From assembly GCA_964368455.1 (NCBI GenBank), contig CAYJAZ010000004.1, forward strand, positions 95,254 to 159,253: a stretch of DNA of 64,000 nt, in the 5' to 3' direction. This document shows, in pieces, positions 25,242 to 33,333 of the stretch; position 1 is the stretch's first letter, and every line of letters begins with the position of its first letter. Both the position numbers and the translations under genes were made by a program. Below the pieces are notes generated by a model that saw only the letters and a list, made by a program, of their open reading frames with translations, ran no database searches and was not told where the DNA came from. Origin of the DNA: CAYJAZ01 sp964368455. GTDB taxonomy: Bacteria; Desulfobacterota; Desulfovibrionia; Desulfovibrionales; Desulfovibrionaceae.

Positions 25242-27110
25242 ATGTTAGACATTATACGTAACAATTCCCAATCAATTTGGGTTAAAATTGCTTTTGGCCT
25301 TATTATTCTTGTTTTTGTTTTTCTTGGTGTTGGTTCTTTCCAAGCAACTTCAGGCATTATTGCTAAAGTAAATGGTATTGAAATCAACGAACAAGAATTT
25401 GTTCAACTCTATTCAGAACAAGCAGAAAAGCTTCGTCAACAATTCCCAGAAATCAATGAAGAGCAATTAAAAAGCATGGGTTTTGCTAATTTCGTACTTG
25501 AAAGCCTTATTGTTCGCACTCTTTTACAAGAAGAAGCAGAAAGAACAGGCATTCGCGTCACTCCGCAAGAATTACTCTCGCTTATTTCAACCTTTCCTTT
25601 CACAAAAGATGCTAATGGCAAATTCAGTAAAGAAATCTATTTAGAAGCTCTTAGAAATGCAGGACAATCTCCAAAAGTTTTTGAAGAAAATCTTGCTAAC
25701 CAAATGCTTGAAGATAAATTTAGAGAATATTTTTCTACATTTAGCTACACATCTGAAGCTCTTGCAAAGCAAATGTATGATTACCAACTTTCTGAAAGAG
25801 CTTTCAATTCTTTTAGCATTCAAGTTGAACCATTGATTGAAACAGTTGAAATCAGCGATGAAGATCTACAAGAATTGTATGAAAAAACTAAGTCTAACTA
25901 TATCATCCCTGCTTCTCTTTCATTGGATATGATTGAAATCACACCTGAGAATCTAGCAAAGAAAGAAAATATCACAGACGAAGAAATCGAAAATGAATAT
26001 TTAATGAATAAAGTAAGATACGACATTCCAGAATCAGTTTCTGCTTCACACATACTTATTTCACTTGCTGAAAATGCTAAAGCAGAAGACGAAGCAAAAG
26101 CAATGGAAAAAATTAAAGAAATCCAAGCAAAATTTGCTAAAGATGCTGACTTTGCTAAACTTGCAAAAGAATATTCAGACGATCCAGGTTCTGGCCCAAG
26201 TGGCGGAAGTTTAGGTAATTTTACACGTGGCCAAATGGTAAAACCATTTGAAGACGCTGCTTTTTCTTTAGAAATTGGCAAACTTTCTGAACCTGTACGT
26301 TCTCAATTTGGCTACCATTTAATCTTAGTAGAAAATAAAATCCCTGCACAAGAATTAGACAAAGAAGCAAAAAGAGAAGTTATAGCTCCAAAACTCGCTC
26401 TTAATAAAGCAAGAACAAAACTTCAAAGCGTAGCTGATAGTCTTTTACTCCAAGTTCACGGTAATGCAGATGCAAAAACTGCTGCAGAAAAAGAAGGCCT
26501 CACACTTGTTTCAAAAAAAGATATCACTCCAGCAGAACTAAAAGTAAATTATGCTATTTCAGATGCTGATATTCAACTTATCCACGCTCTAGAAATAGAT
26601 GAATTTGCAAAAGCTGCTATAGCAACAAATCAAGGCTTAGTCGTTGTGCAAGTAAAGGAAAAAACACCAGAACAAGCACAAGATTTTGCTCAAGTAAAAG
26701 AACAAATTCTTGGAATTGCAAAACAAACAGCAGCAAACGAAGAAGCAAAAAAGCTTGCAGAAGAAATGCTTCTTGATACAACAAAAATCCCTACTAATGA
26801 TCTTGAAAAAGCACAAATCAATAGAGCCGGTGCTTCAAGCCTTGGCGTGAGTACAGAACTTGCTGACGCTCTTTTTGATGTTGCTCCAAATTCAGATTGG
26901 TTAGAAACACCTTATTTCCTTGACAATGCTTATGTTCTTGTAAAACCATTAGGAGAAATAGCTGCTTCACAAAGCAATTGGGAATTACAAAAAGATATGA
27001 TGACTGCTCAAATCCATTCTTCACGTAATGGCATTTTAGTAAATGTATTTATAGAAGAATTACGCAGAACAGCAGAAGTTCAAGTCTTGAACCAAGCTTA
27101 CTTTCAATAA
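25242..27110 (+). CDS. ppiD: PpiD/SurA-type peptidyl-prolyl isomerase
   Basis: Membrane-anchored periplasmic chaperone for outer-membrane and secreted proteins. The N-terminus MLDIIRNNSQSIWVKIAFGL followed by IILVFVFLGVGSF is a typical PpiD anchor. A SurA_N-like chaperone region spans about 40-170, and a single parvulin domain about 265-362 (SASHILISL, YSDDPGSGPSGGSLGNF, FGYHLILVE). A helical Lys/Glu/Ala-rich C-terminal region follows. The length of 622 aa is normal for PpiD. It starts 9 bp after the aconitase stop with AAGG upstream. Confidence 0.92.
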   Translation: MLDIIRNNSQSIWVKIAFGLIILVFVFLGVGSFQATSGIIAKVNGIEINEQEFVQLYSEQAEKLRQQFPEINEEQLKSMGFANFVLESLIVRTLLQEEAERTGIRVTPQELLSLISTFPFTKDANGKFSKEIYLEALRNAGQSPKVFEENLANQMLEDKFREYFSTFSYTSEALAKQMYDYQLSERAFNSFSIQVEPLIETVEISDEDLQELYEKTKSNYIIPASLSLDMIEITPENLAKKENITDEEIENEYLMNKVRYDIPESVSASHILISLAENAKAEDEAKAMEKIKEIQAKFAKDADFAKLAKEYSDDPGSGPSGGSLGNFTRGQMVKPFEDAAFSLEIGKLSEPVRSQFGYHLILVENKIPAQELDKEAKREVIAPKLALNKARTKLQSVADSLLLQVHGNADAKTAAEKEGLTLVSKKDITPAELKVNYAISDADIQLIHALEIDEFAKAAIATNQGLVVVQVKEKTPEQAQDFAQVKEQILGIAKQTAANEEAKKLAEEMLLDTTKIPTNDLEKAQINRAGASSLGVSTELADALFDVAPNSDWLETPYFLDNAYVLVKPLGEIAASQSNWELQKDMMTAQIHSSRNGILVNVFIEELRRTAEVQVLNQAYFQ

Positions 27111-27131
27111 ATAAAGAGTATAGATAGAAAA

Positions 27132-28289
27132 ATGTCCCAAAATTCACTGAGTAAAAACTCCTCTTTCTCTTCTTCACGCAAGTTTGAAAGTAGCTCCAAT
27201 TTTCTTTCAAGAATAAATTGGGCACTACTTTTCTTTAGTCTTGTCCTTATAGGCGTAGGACTTATAAATACTGCGTCAACAAGTGCGATTATCAGTGATT
27301 CAGGTGTAATAGAATACGAATCTTTCTTACAAAGACAATTTATTTGGGCAGGCATGGGAATTGGCTGTATGCTTGTGGTGAGTTTTATCAATTATCACAA
27401 ACTCTCATTTATAGCCTATCCATTTTATGTCTTTGTGATTATACTTCTTGTTCTTGTACCTATTATTGGTGTTAAGGCTGGTGGCGCTCAAAGATGGCTA
27501 AATATTGGCTTCATGAATATTCAACCTAGTGAATTTGCTAAATTTGCAATTCTTATCGTTGGTGCAAAAGTTTTGGCAAAAGATGGCGACGCCCTTTCTT
27601 GGGTGAGATTACTCAAGGTTTTATGCATAGGAATGCTTCCTTTTGCTCTTGTTGTTATTCAGCCAGATTTAGGAACTTCTCTTATTTTACTCTTTATCTT
27701 GGGTGGCATTGTTTTATTTCATGGAATAAAATGGCAGGTGCTACGCGTATTACTTATCATTGTCCCCCTTGCATTACCCTTTGCATGGCTCTACCTAAAA
27801 GATTATCAAAAACAAAGAATACTTACCTTTCTTGATCCAACAAAAGATCCGCATGGTGCAGGTTATAATATTATTCAATCACAAATTGCTATAGGCTCAG
27901 GTGAATTTTTCGGAAAAGGCTTTCAACATGGTTCGCAAAATCAATTGCAATTCTTGCCAGAAAAACACACAGACTTTGCCATAGCGGTTTTAGCTGAAGA
28001 ATGGGGTTTTATAGGAATATTGTTCACACTTACAGTCTTCTGCCTTTTCCTTTATTCTATTTATAATGGTGCAAAAAACTCTAAAGACAGATTTGGCTCC
28101 TTGCTTTGTGCTGGTATCTTCTTCTATTTCTTTCTACAAATATTGATTAATATTGGAATGGTTGTTGGTATAATGCCAGTTGTTGGTATGCCTCTTCCTT
28201 TTATTTCGTATGGCGGATCTGCTATGCTTGTAAATTGCTTACTTATTGGCATAGCTCTTAATGTTTCTGCACCTAAGGCCTTATATTAA
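27132..28289 (+). CDS. rodA: Rod-shape-determining peptidoglycan polymerase RodA
   Basis: SEDS-family glycosyltransferase of the elongasome. It has ten hydrophobic segments. Signatures include GGAQRWLNIGFMNIQPSEFA near residues 116-135, VVIQPDLGTSLILLF near 176-190, GQSG-region equivalents (IIQSQIAIGSGEFFGKG near 255-272), LPEKHTDFAIAVLAEEWGF near 280-298, and the C-terminal GMPLPFISYGGSAML near 355-370. The 35-residue Ser-rich N-terminal extension is longer than usual. It lies in an operon after ppiD. Confidence 0.92.
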   Translation: MSQNSLSKNSSFSSSRKFESSSNFLSRINWALLFFSLVLIGVGLINTASTSAIISDSGVIEYESFLQRQFIWAGMGIGCMLVVSFINYHKLSFIAYPFYVFVIILLVLVPIIGVKAGGAQRWLNIGFMNIQPSEFAKFAILIVGAKVLAKDGDALSWVRLLKVLCIGMLPFALVVIQPDLGTSLILLFILGGIVLFHGIKWQVLRVLLIIVPLALPFAWLYLKDYQKQRILTFLDPTKDPHGAGYNIIQSQIAIGSGEFFGKGFQHGSQNQLQFLPEKHTDFAIAVLAEEWGFIGILFTLTVFCLFLYSIYNGAKNSKDRFGSLLCAGIFFYFFLQILINIGMVVGIMPVVGMPLPFISYGGSAMLVNCLLIGIALNVSAPKALY

Positions 28290-28307
28290 AACTTTTTTGG
28301 AGTGTTT

Positions 28308-29255
28308 ATGGAAACAAGTATGTATCCTTTTATGCAGTTTTCTCTCTTGCTTTTATTTGCAACTTTACTAGCATTTGCTCTTTTCTTTCTTTGCGTCGAG
28401 CAAATTTCTGTTCTTTCTAAAGCAAAAAACACAGGAAGAGCCTTATACAAAAAAAGAGCTCAACAAGGATCTCAATTAGCTTTTTCACTTAATATCATCG
28501 CTCTTGCTCTTGTTGGCCTTTATTATAAAGAACTCTCTCTTGCTATCTTCTTTGGTGCAGGAGCTTTAGCCTTTAATTTATTCTGGCTACTTGGCATTCG
28601 AAGTGCAAACAGTAAAATCTCTGTCTTTTCAGGCTTTTTCTCCTTTCTCTTCTCTTTATCATTTGCTATCTATCTTTTCGGCTCTGCTTATGTGCAATTC
28701 TACACCAACTATCCGCTCACATTTCTTTACGAACAAATTCCAGCCACAGTAGATCCATTCAATTTCACACAAGAACTTTTCAAAATTTTCTTGCCATATA
28801 TCCAATTCACAAATGTAAAAATCTATCTTATTCTCTCTTTATTCTTTACTCTTACATTTGCAGGAAATAGTATTGCTTTTTCATTACTTTTACAAAACAC
28901 TCTTTTTTCAAGAAAAAAAGACGATTTTGGCAGAGATTATTATTCCTCAACTATTAAAGAATTAGCCAAGAATGCTTTTAGAACATCATTTATTCTTTGC
29001 CTTATTATACTTGTATTTATTGGCCTGTCTTATACAAAACATAATTATTTCCCTTTTACTCTAAGCCAGCTCTCAGCTATCTTACTCTTACTACCTATAG
29101 CAACAGCAAATTTTGCTATTCTAGCCTTGAGTTACAATCCTTTGAGACATAAAATAGCCCTTGTTGTAAGCCCATTACTTACTTTCACAGCTTCTGCTTA
29201 CTTTTTATTTCAAAGTATTATACCTCTTTCACAAAGAGTTTTGGAAAAATTATAA
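28308..29255 (+). CDS. Polytopic membrane protein of unknown function
   Basis: No family is recognised. Roughly seven or eight hydrophobic segments are spread over 315 aa (for example FSLLLLFATLLAFALFFL near residue 15 and ILLLLPIATANFAILAL near 260). A basic stretch KNTGRALYKKRAQQG lies near residues 45-59. Its place directly after rodA, 18 bp from its stop, suggests an envelope-related role, but this is inference. The ATG at 28308 has GGAG 5 bp upstream; a GTG at 28302 overlaps that site. A strong terminator closes the operon. Confidence 0.75.
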   Translation: METSMYPFMQFSLLLLFATLLAFALFFLCVEQISVLSKAKNTGRALYKKRAQQGSQLAFSLNIIALALVGLYYKELSLAIFFGAGALAFNLFWLLGIRSANSKISVFSGFFSFLFSLSFAIYLFGSAYVQFYTNYPLTFLYEQIPATVDPFNFTQELFKIFLPYIQFTNVKIYLILSLFFTLTFAGNSIAFSLLLQNTLFSRKKDDFGRDYYSSTIKELAKNAFRTSFILCLIILVFIGLSYTKHNYFPFTLSQLSAILLLLPIATANFAILALSYNPLRHKIALVVSPLLTFTASAYFLFQSIIPLSQRVLEKL

Positions 29256-29277
29256 AACTTTTTTATCTATAAATACA

Positions 29278-29309
29278 AAAAAACCCTTTTGTTCATTCAA
29301 AAGGGTTTT
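29278..29309. terminator. Bidirectional terminator
   Basis: Stem AAAACCCTTTTG / AAAAGGGTTTT with a 7-nt loop, between the acn-ppiD-rodA operon and the convergent HlyD-like gene; A and T runs on both sides allow use from either strand. Confidence 0.85.
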
Positions 29310-29330
29310 CTATTTATATAGAATTATGAT

Positions 29331-30116
29331 TTATTGTGCTAATAAAGAGTATCTAAATAAATCAATACCTTCTTCAACTTCATCATTCTCTTTTACATAA
29401 ACATCAAGAATGATGATTTTTTCTTTTGAATAATAATCACAAAGTTCAATAAAAAATTCTGCTTCACGGATTTTTTCTTCCCAAGCAAATATATTTTTAT
29501 AAGAATTTTTTACATTTTCCTGTGCTTTTATTAAATTATACTTTTCTTCTTCAACTCTTTTATATTCAGATCTTGCACTTTCTAATTGCTTGTCAGCATT
29601 TTTCTTCATAATTTCGGCATTATCTTTTTCGCTTTTAAGCTTTGCCTTTTCATCTTCTTTAGTTGATGGTTTGCGTAATTGAAGCTGTATTTTTGCAAGA
29701 TTATTCGCCCAATATGTATATTCTTTGACTAATGCATCGAGCTTAGTTTTTACGGCTGAAAATTCATTTTCTTTTTCTTCTATAACTTTTTTTATTGTAA
29801 AAGAATAAGGAAATGAGCTTGGTTCTTTGCCAGCATTGATCAAGTCAATATTTGCTTTAGACAATTCAATTTCTGCCTTATACACATCACTATTCATTTC
29901 TAATAAGAGTATATTTGCTTCTATTATATCGCCTTTTGCAATATTTATTTTTTTTATTTTTCCAGAAAGTTTACTTTGCATAACTTGGCTTGTTTCTTCA
30001 TATTTTGCCAAATCTATTGAAGAAGAAGAATAAAGATAATATGCAAGTATGGCTAATGCTAAAAATACAGAGACTAAAATGATTTTATTTCTTGATTTTT
30101 TATCTTGTATATTCAT
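29331..30116 (-). CDS. HlyD-like membrane-anchored protein (orphan)
   Basis: One N-terminal membrane segment (about residues 12-29) is followed by a lipoyl/biotinyl-like half motif, KLSGKIKKINIAKGDIIEAN near 49-68, resembling periplasmic adaptor (membrane fusion) proteins. A long Lys/Glu-rich coiled coil follows (residues about 110-205), and then a return strand ILDVYVKENDEVEEGIDLF near 233-252. This is the adaptor layout: half-lipoyl, coiled coil, half-lipoyl. The length of 261 aa is short for HlyD/EmrA, and no ABC, MFS or outer-membrane channel gene is adjacent. AAGGTG precedes the ATG. The partner is unknown. Confidence 0.65.
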   Translation of the reverse strand: MNIQDKKSRNKIILVSVFLALAILAYYLYSSSSIDLAKYEETSQVMQSKLSGKIKKINIAKGDIIEANILLLEMNSDVYKAEIELSKANIDLINAGKEPSSFPYSFTIKKVIEEKENEFSAVKTKLDALVKEYTYWANNLAKIQLQLRKPSTKEDEKAKLKSEKDNAEIMKKNADKQLESARSEYKRVEEEKYNLIKAQENVKNSYKNIFAWEEKIREAEFFIELCDYYSKEKIIILDVYVKENDEVEEGIDLFRYSLLAQ

Positions 30117-30195
30117 AGAATTTTCACCTTCTTATTTATTATAAAAATAGAGTGAGTCAAAAAAAGTTTTTTGTCAATCAATGTTCTTTAAACAA

Positions 30196-30233
30196 AAAGA
30201 CCCTAGTTGATGAGAAAATCAACTAAGGCCTTT
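30196..30233 (-). terminator. Terminator of gap
   Basis: Minus strand stem GGCCTTAGTTGAT / ATCAACTAGGGTC with a TTTCTC loop and five T, 20 bp after the gap stop. Confidence 0.85.
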
Positions 30234-30254
30234 ATTCAACATCTTAAATATTGA

Positions 30255-31271
30255 CTAGAAACCTTGTTTAGCCATATGCATTGTAAGATCACAAATACGG
30301 TTTGAATAACCCCATTCATTGTCATACCAAGCAACAATCTTTGCCATAGTACCATCTTGAACATATGTGTATTCTGCATCAAGAATTGAAGAATGTGGAT
30401 TGCCTTTAAAGTCCATTGAAACTAATTGCTTATCGCAGTATTCAAATACACCTTTTAAGTAAGTATCAGCCGCATCTTTCAATTTTGCACGTAATTCTTC
30501 AGTTGTAGTTGCTTTTTCAAACATAACTGTAAAGTCAATAATAGAAACAGTTGGAGTTGGTACACGAAGTGAATAGCCTGTGAATTTCCCTTTAAGATTT
30601 GGTAAAACTTCAGCAACAGCTTGTGCAGCACCTGTTGAAGTAGGGATAATATTACAAGCAGCAGCTCTTGCACGGCGTAAATCTTTGTGAGGAAGATCAA
30701 GAATACGTTGATCGTTAGTATAAGCATGAACAGTTGTCATTACACCAGATTTAATACCAAATTCTTTGTCTAAAACCATAGCTATAGGAGCAAGACAGTT
30801 TGTTGTACAAGAAGCATTTGATAATACGTGATGTTTTGAAGCGTCGTAATCATTGTGATTTACGCCCATAACAATAGTAATGTCTTGATCTTTTGCTGGT
30901 GCAGAAATAATTACTTTCTTCGCACCGCAAGCAATATGAACAGCAGCATCTTTCGCTGAGCGGAAGATACCTGTTGATTCGATAACAATATCAACTTCTA
31001 ATTCAGCCCAAGGTAAAAGTTTTGGATCTCTTTGAGCCAAACATTTTACTTTCCAATCGCCAACAGTAGCGATATCTGCATCAAGCTGTGCATTAAGATT
31101 TGCTCTACCATAATTTGTGTCGTATTCTAAAAGATGCAAATTTGTAGCTGCGTCAAAAAGATCGTTGATAGCAACAACTTCTACTTGATCTTTAAATTCG
31201 GCATAAAATGCACGAAAAACTTGACGTCCAATACGTCCAAAACCATTAATGGCAACTCTTATTTTTTTCAT
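30255..31271 (-). CDS. gap: Glyceraldehyde-3-phosphate dehydrogenase, type I
   Basis: Glycolytic/gluconeogenic NAD-dependent enzyme. The Rossmann start is KKIRVAINGFGRIGRQVFRA, the active-site Cys is in SNASCTTNCLAPIAMVLD near residue 155, the His is in TVHAYTNDQ near 182, and KGKFTGYSLRVPTP and WYDNEWGYSNR are intact. The length is 338 aa from the ATG at 31271, which has AAGGA 9 bp upstream; the ATG at 31280 abuts that site. It lies downstream of the GAF-domain gene with a 43-bp gap and probably shares its transcript. Confidence 0.96.
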   Translation of the reverse strand: MKKIRVAINGFGRIGRQVFRAFYAEFKDQVEVVAINDLFDAATNLHLLEYDTNYGRANLNAQLDADIATVGDWKVKCLAQRDPKLLPWAELEVDIVIESTGIFRSAKDAAVHIACGAKKVIISAPAKDQDITIVMGVNHNDYDASKHHVLSNASCTTNCLAPIAMVLDKEFGIKSGVMTTVHAYTNDQRILDLPHKDLRRARAAACNIIPTSTGAAQAVAEVLPNLKGKFTGYSLRVPTPTVSIIDFTVMFEKATTTEELRAKLKDAADTYLKGVFEYCDKQLVSMDFKGNPHSSILDAEYTYVQDGTMAKIVAWYDNEWGYSNRICDLTMHMAKQGF

Positions 31272-31314
31272 TTCAATCATTCCTTAAAATTCTTTTTTAA
31301 AATTGTTTACAAGA

Positions 31315-31872
31315 CTAGTCTTCAAAAAGCTGATACGCATATTCTTTTTGAAGTTCGTAATTTTGTTTGAGTTCTGCAAAGAGACGAGCATTGTTAATTG
31401 CAATTGCTGATACTTGAGCAACTGCTTCTAAAAATTCAATTTCTTCTGGAGAGAAAGAGCGTGTTTCATCAGAATAAACACGTAGCAAACCAATAACATC
31501 GTCATTGAGTTTAAGTGGAACTGAAACAACAGAAATAAGGCCTTCAGCTTTCGCTTGTTCTGGATATTGGAATCTTCCATCTACAGTAGCATCTTCTAAT
31601 GCAATAGTTTTACCTTGTAAAACTTCTGCATCCAAACCACTTTTTTCAATTTCAACTGGGCCTTTTCTCATATAGCCTGTTGATAAACCGCAAGAAGCTG
31701 TTGCTAAAAGAAGTTTTCTTGTTGGATCTAAAAGACGCATTGTGCTTGCTTTTGCATTTATGGTTTTTACTGTTTCTTCAACTATTAATCCATAAACAAC
31801 GTCTGGAGAAAGCGAAGAATTAACCGCTGACACTAAGGAATATAAAGCCTTAAAATAACCTGTTGTACTCAT
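31315..31872 (-). CDS. GAF-domain protein
   Basis: A single GAF domain fills most of the 185 residues: an N-terminal helix YFKALYSLVSAVNSSLSPD, then AKASTMRLLDPTRKLLLATA, VVSVPLKLNDDVIGLLRVYS and FLEAVAQVSAIAINNARLFA. A short C-terminal helix ends ELQKEYAYQLFED. No output domain (kinase, cyclase, HTH) is attached, so it is probably a stand-alone small-molecule sensor. The ligand is unknown. AGAGG lies upstream of the ATG. Its position just upstream of gap suggests, but does not show, a metabolic sensing link. Confidence 0.85.
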   Translation of the reverse strand: MSTTGYFKALYSLVSAVNSSLSPDVVYGLIVEETVKTINAKASTMRLLDPTRKLLLATASCGLSTGYMRKGPVEIEKSGLDAEVLQGKTIALEDATVDGRFQYPEQAKAEGLISVVSVPLKLNDDVIGLLRVYSDETRSFSPEEIEFLEAVAQVSAIAINNARLFAELKQNYELQKEYAYQLFED

Positions 31873-32029
31873 AATAACCTCTTTATCTGTAAAAGTTATA
31901 AATTCTATTTCTAGTATTGTTAAATGATTTTTTTCACTTTGTAAAGTAAAAATGTATTAAAAATTTACTGATATTTTATTTATTTTTTCGATAATTTACT
32001 ATATAATAGAAATAAGTAGTAAAAATTAG

Positions 32030-33103
32030 TTAGATGTTTGTAAGTGAAGATGCATTTTGTGTTATCTTATGAGACAAGATATTCACAACGGGTACAAGTT
32101 TCTGCTCTTGTTCTATTTTTTTGCAAGCATACATAGCCGTTGTATGATCTTTACCGCCACAAACTTCAGCTATATTTGCGTAAGAAAAGCCAAGTAATTT
32201 TCTGCATAAATACATGCTTATCTGCCTTGCTAATACAACATTTGCAGCACGGCTTTTACCCCTGATATCATCTACATCAAGCGCATAAAACAGTGCTGTT
32301 TGCTGTAGAATAAGTTCTGGCGTGAAATAATGTTCATCTGTATAGCCTTTAAGCATGATTTCTAATTCTTCTTCACTAAAATTCTTTTTTGAAGATTTTG
32401 AATAAGCAGAAAGGGTTTTAATAATTCCTGTTAATTGCCTTAAATCAACACAAAATCGGGCAAGCATTAAATGCATAGCCTTTGTAAGATTAAGCTTTAA
32501 TTCCTTTGCACTTTTTTCTGCAAAACGCATTCTCACATCGAGATCTGGCGGATATAAATTAATAATTATTCCTGAAAAAACCCTTGATAAAAAGGCTTGC
32601 TCAAAATTCAGCATCTTGTCCACAGATGGAGTAAAAAGATCTTGCCTTGCTGATGTAAAACTTACGATGAGCAATTTATCATTTTTAATAAATAAATCAA
32701 AAAGTGAAACAAAATCTTCTTGAATTTCAGCGGCATTTGAAAGCAATTGGATATCGTCTAAAAGAATAATATCTGCTTCTTGCAATTCTCGTATACGCCT
32801 TAATGAAGACTTTTTATCCGTAAAAAACTTTGTTAAACCAGCAGCTTGCCCTAAAGCAATCTTAAGTTTTGGATTTATTTGATGAGCTTTTTTTGCAATG
32901 GCTTCAAGCAGCATAGTTTTACCCGCTGCTGTAGGTGCTTTTATGAGAAAGGGATTATACTCACTAATATTTTCATTATTTGCCTTTGTGTATATGGCTC
33001 TTTCTAATATTTCTGTATTATAAGAATTTTGCTTTCCTGCAATAAAATCAGTAAATTCAGGCAATGAATTCCATTTTATAGAAAAATAATCAACATTTAT
33101 CAT
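32030..33103 (-). CDS. Short DnaA-like AAA+ ATPase with DnaA-type C-terminal HTH
   Basis: Homolog of the replication initiator DnaA. The AAA+ core has Walker B ADIILLDDIQLL near 108-119, box VII FLSRVFSGIIINLYPPDLDV near 170-190, and sensor 2 DLRQLTGII near 222. The C-terminal DNA-binding domain keeps the signature GGKDHTTAMYACKKI near 320-334. The P-loop is degenerate: IKAPTAAGKT (54-63) in place of the usual GGVGLGKT, keeping only the final GKT. Domain I (DnaB/DiaA contact) is missing: only about 50 residues precede the P-loop, giving 357 aa against about 450. It could be a second, divergent DnaA paralogue or the only initiator. No cluster of DnaA boxes is seen nearby. Confidence 0.8.
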   Translation of the reverse strand: MINVDYFSIKWNSLPEFTDFIAGKQNSYNTEILERAIYTKANNENISEYNPFLIKAPTAAGKTMLLEAIAKKAHQINPKLKIALGQAAGLTKFFTDKKSSLRRIRELQEADIILLDDIQLLSNAAEIQEDFVSLFDLFIKNDKLLIVSFTSARQDLFTPSVDKMLNFEQAFLSRVFSGIIINLYPPDLDVRMRFAEKSAKELKLNLTKAMHLMLARFCVDLRQLTGIIKTLSAYSKSSKKNFSEEELEIMLKGYTDEHYFTPELILQQTALFYALDVDDIRGKSRAANVVLARQISMYLCRKLLGFSYANIAEVCGGKDHTTAMYACKKIEQEQKLVPVVNILSHKITQNASSLTNI

Positions 33104-33333
33104 TGCACACCCTACATTTAATTGTATTAATTCAGAAGTTTATAATTGACTGAACAAAAAAATTTACTATAACTACATTTTTCTTATTATATGCAAAATC
33201 TTTCTTCTGTCAAAGTATAAAAATTTATACTTAATCCACTAGAAAAACATGAAATTTTTACAAGTTAAATCTAGACAAAATTCGAAAATTATATTATGTT
33301 GAAGAAAATAATCCATAATTTATTGGGAAAAAT

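Noticed and set aside
33104..33333. Replication origin next to the DnaA-like gene
   Set aside because: AT-rich, but no cluster of TTATCCACA-type boxes was seen, and no dnaN or gyrB lies nearby.
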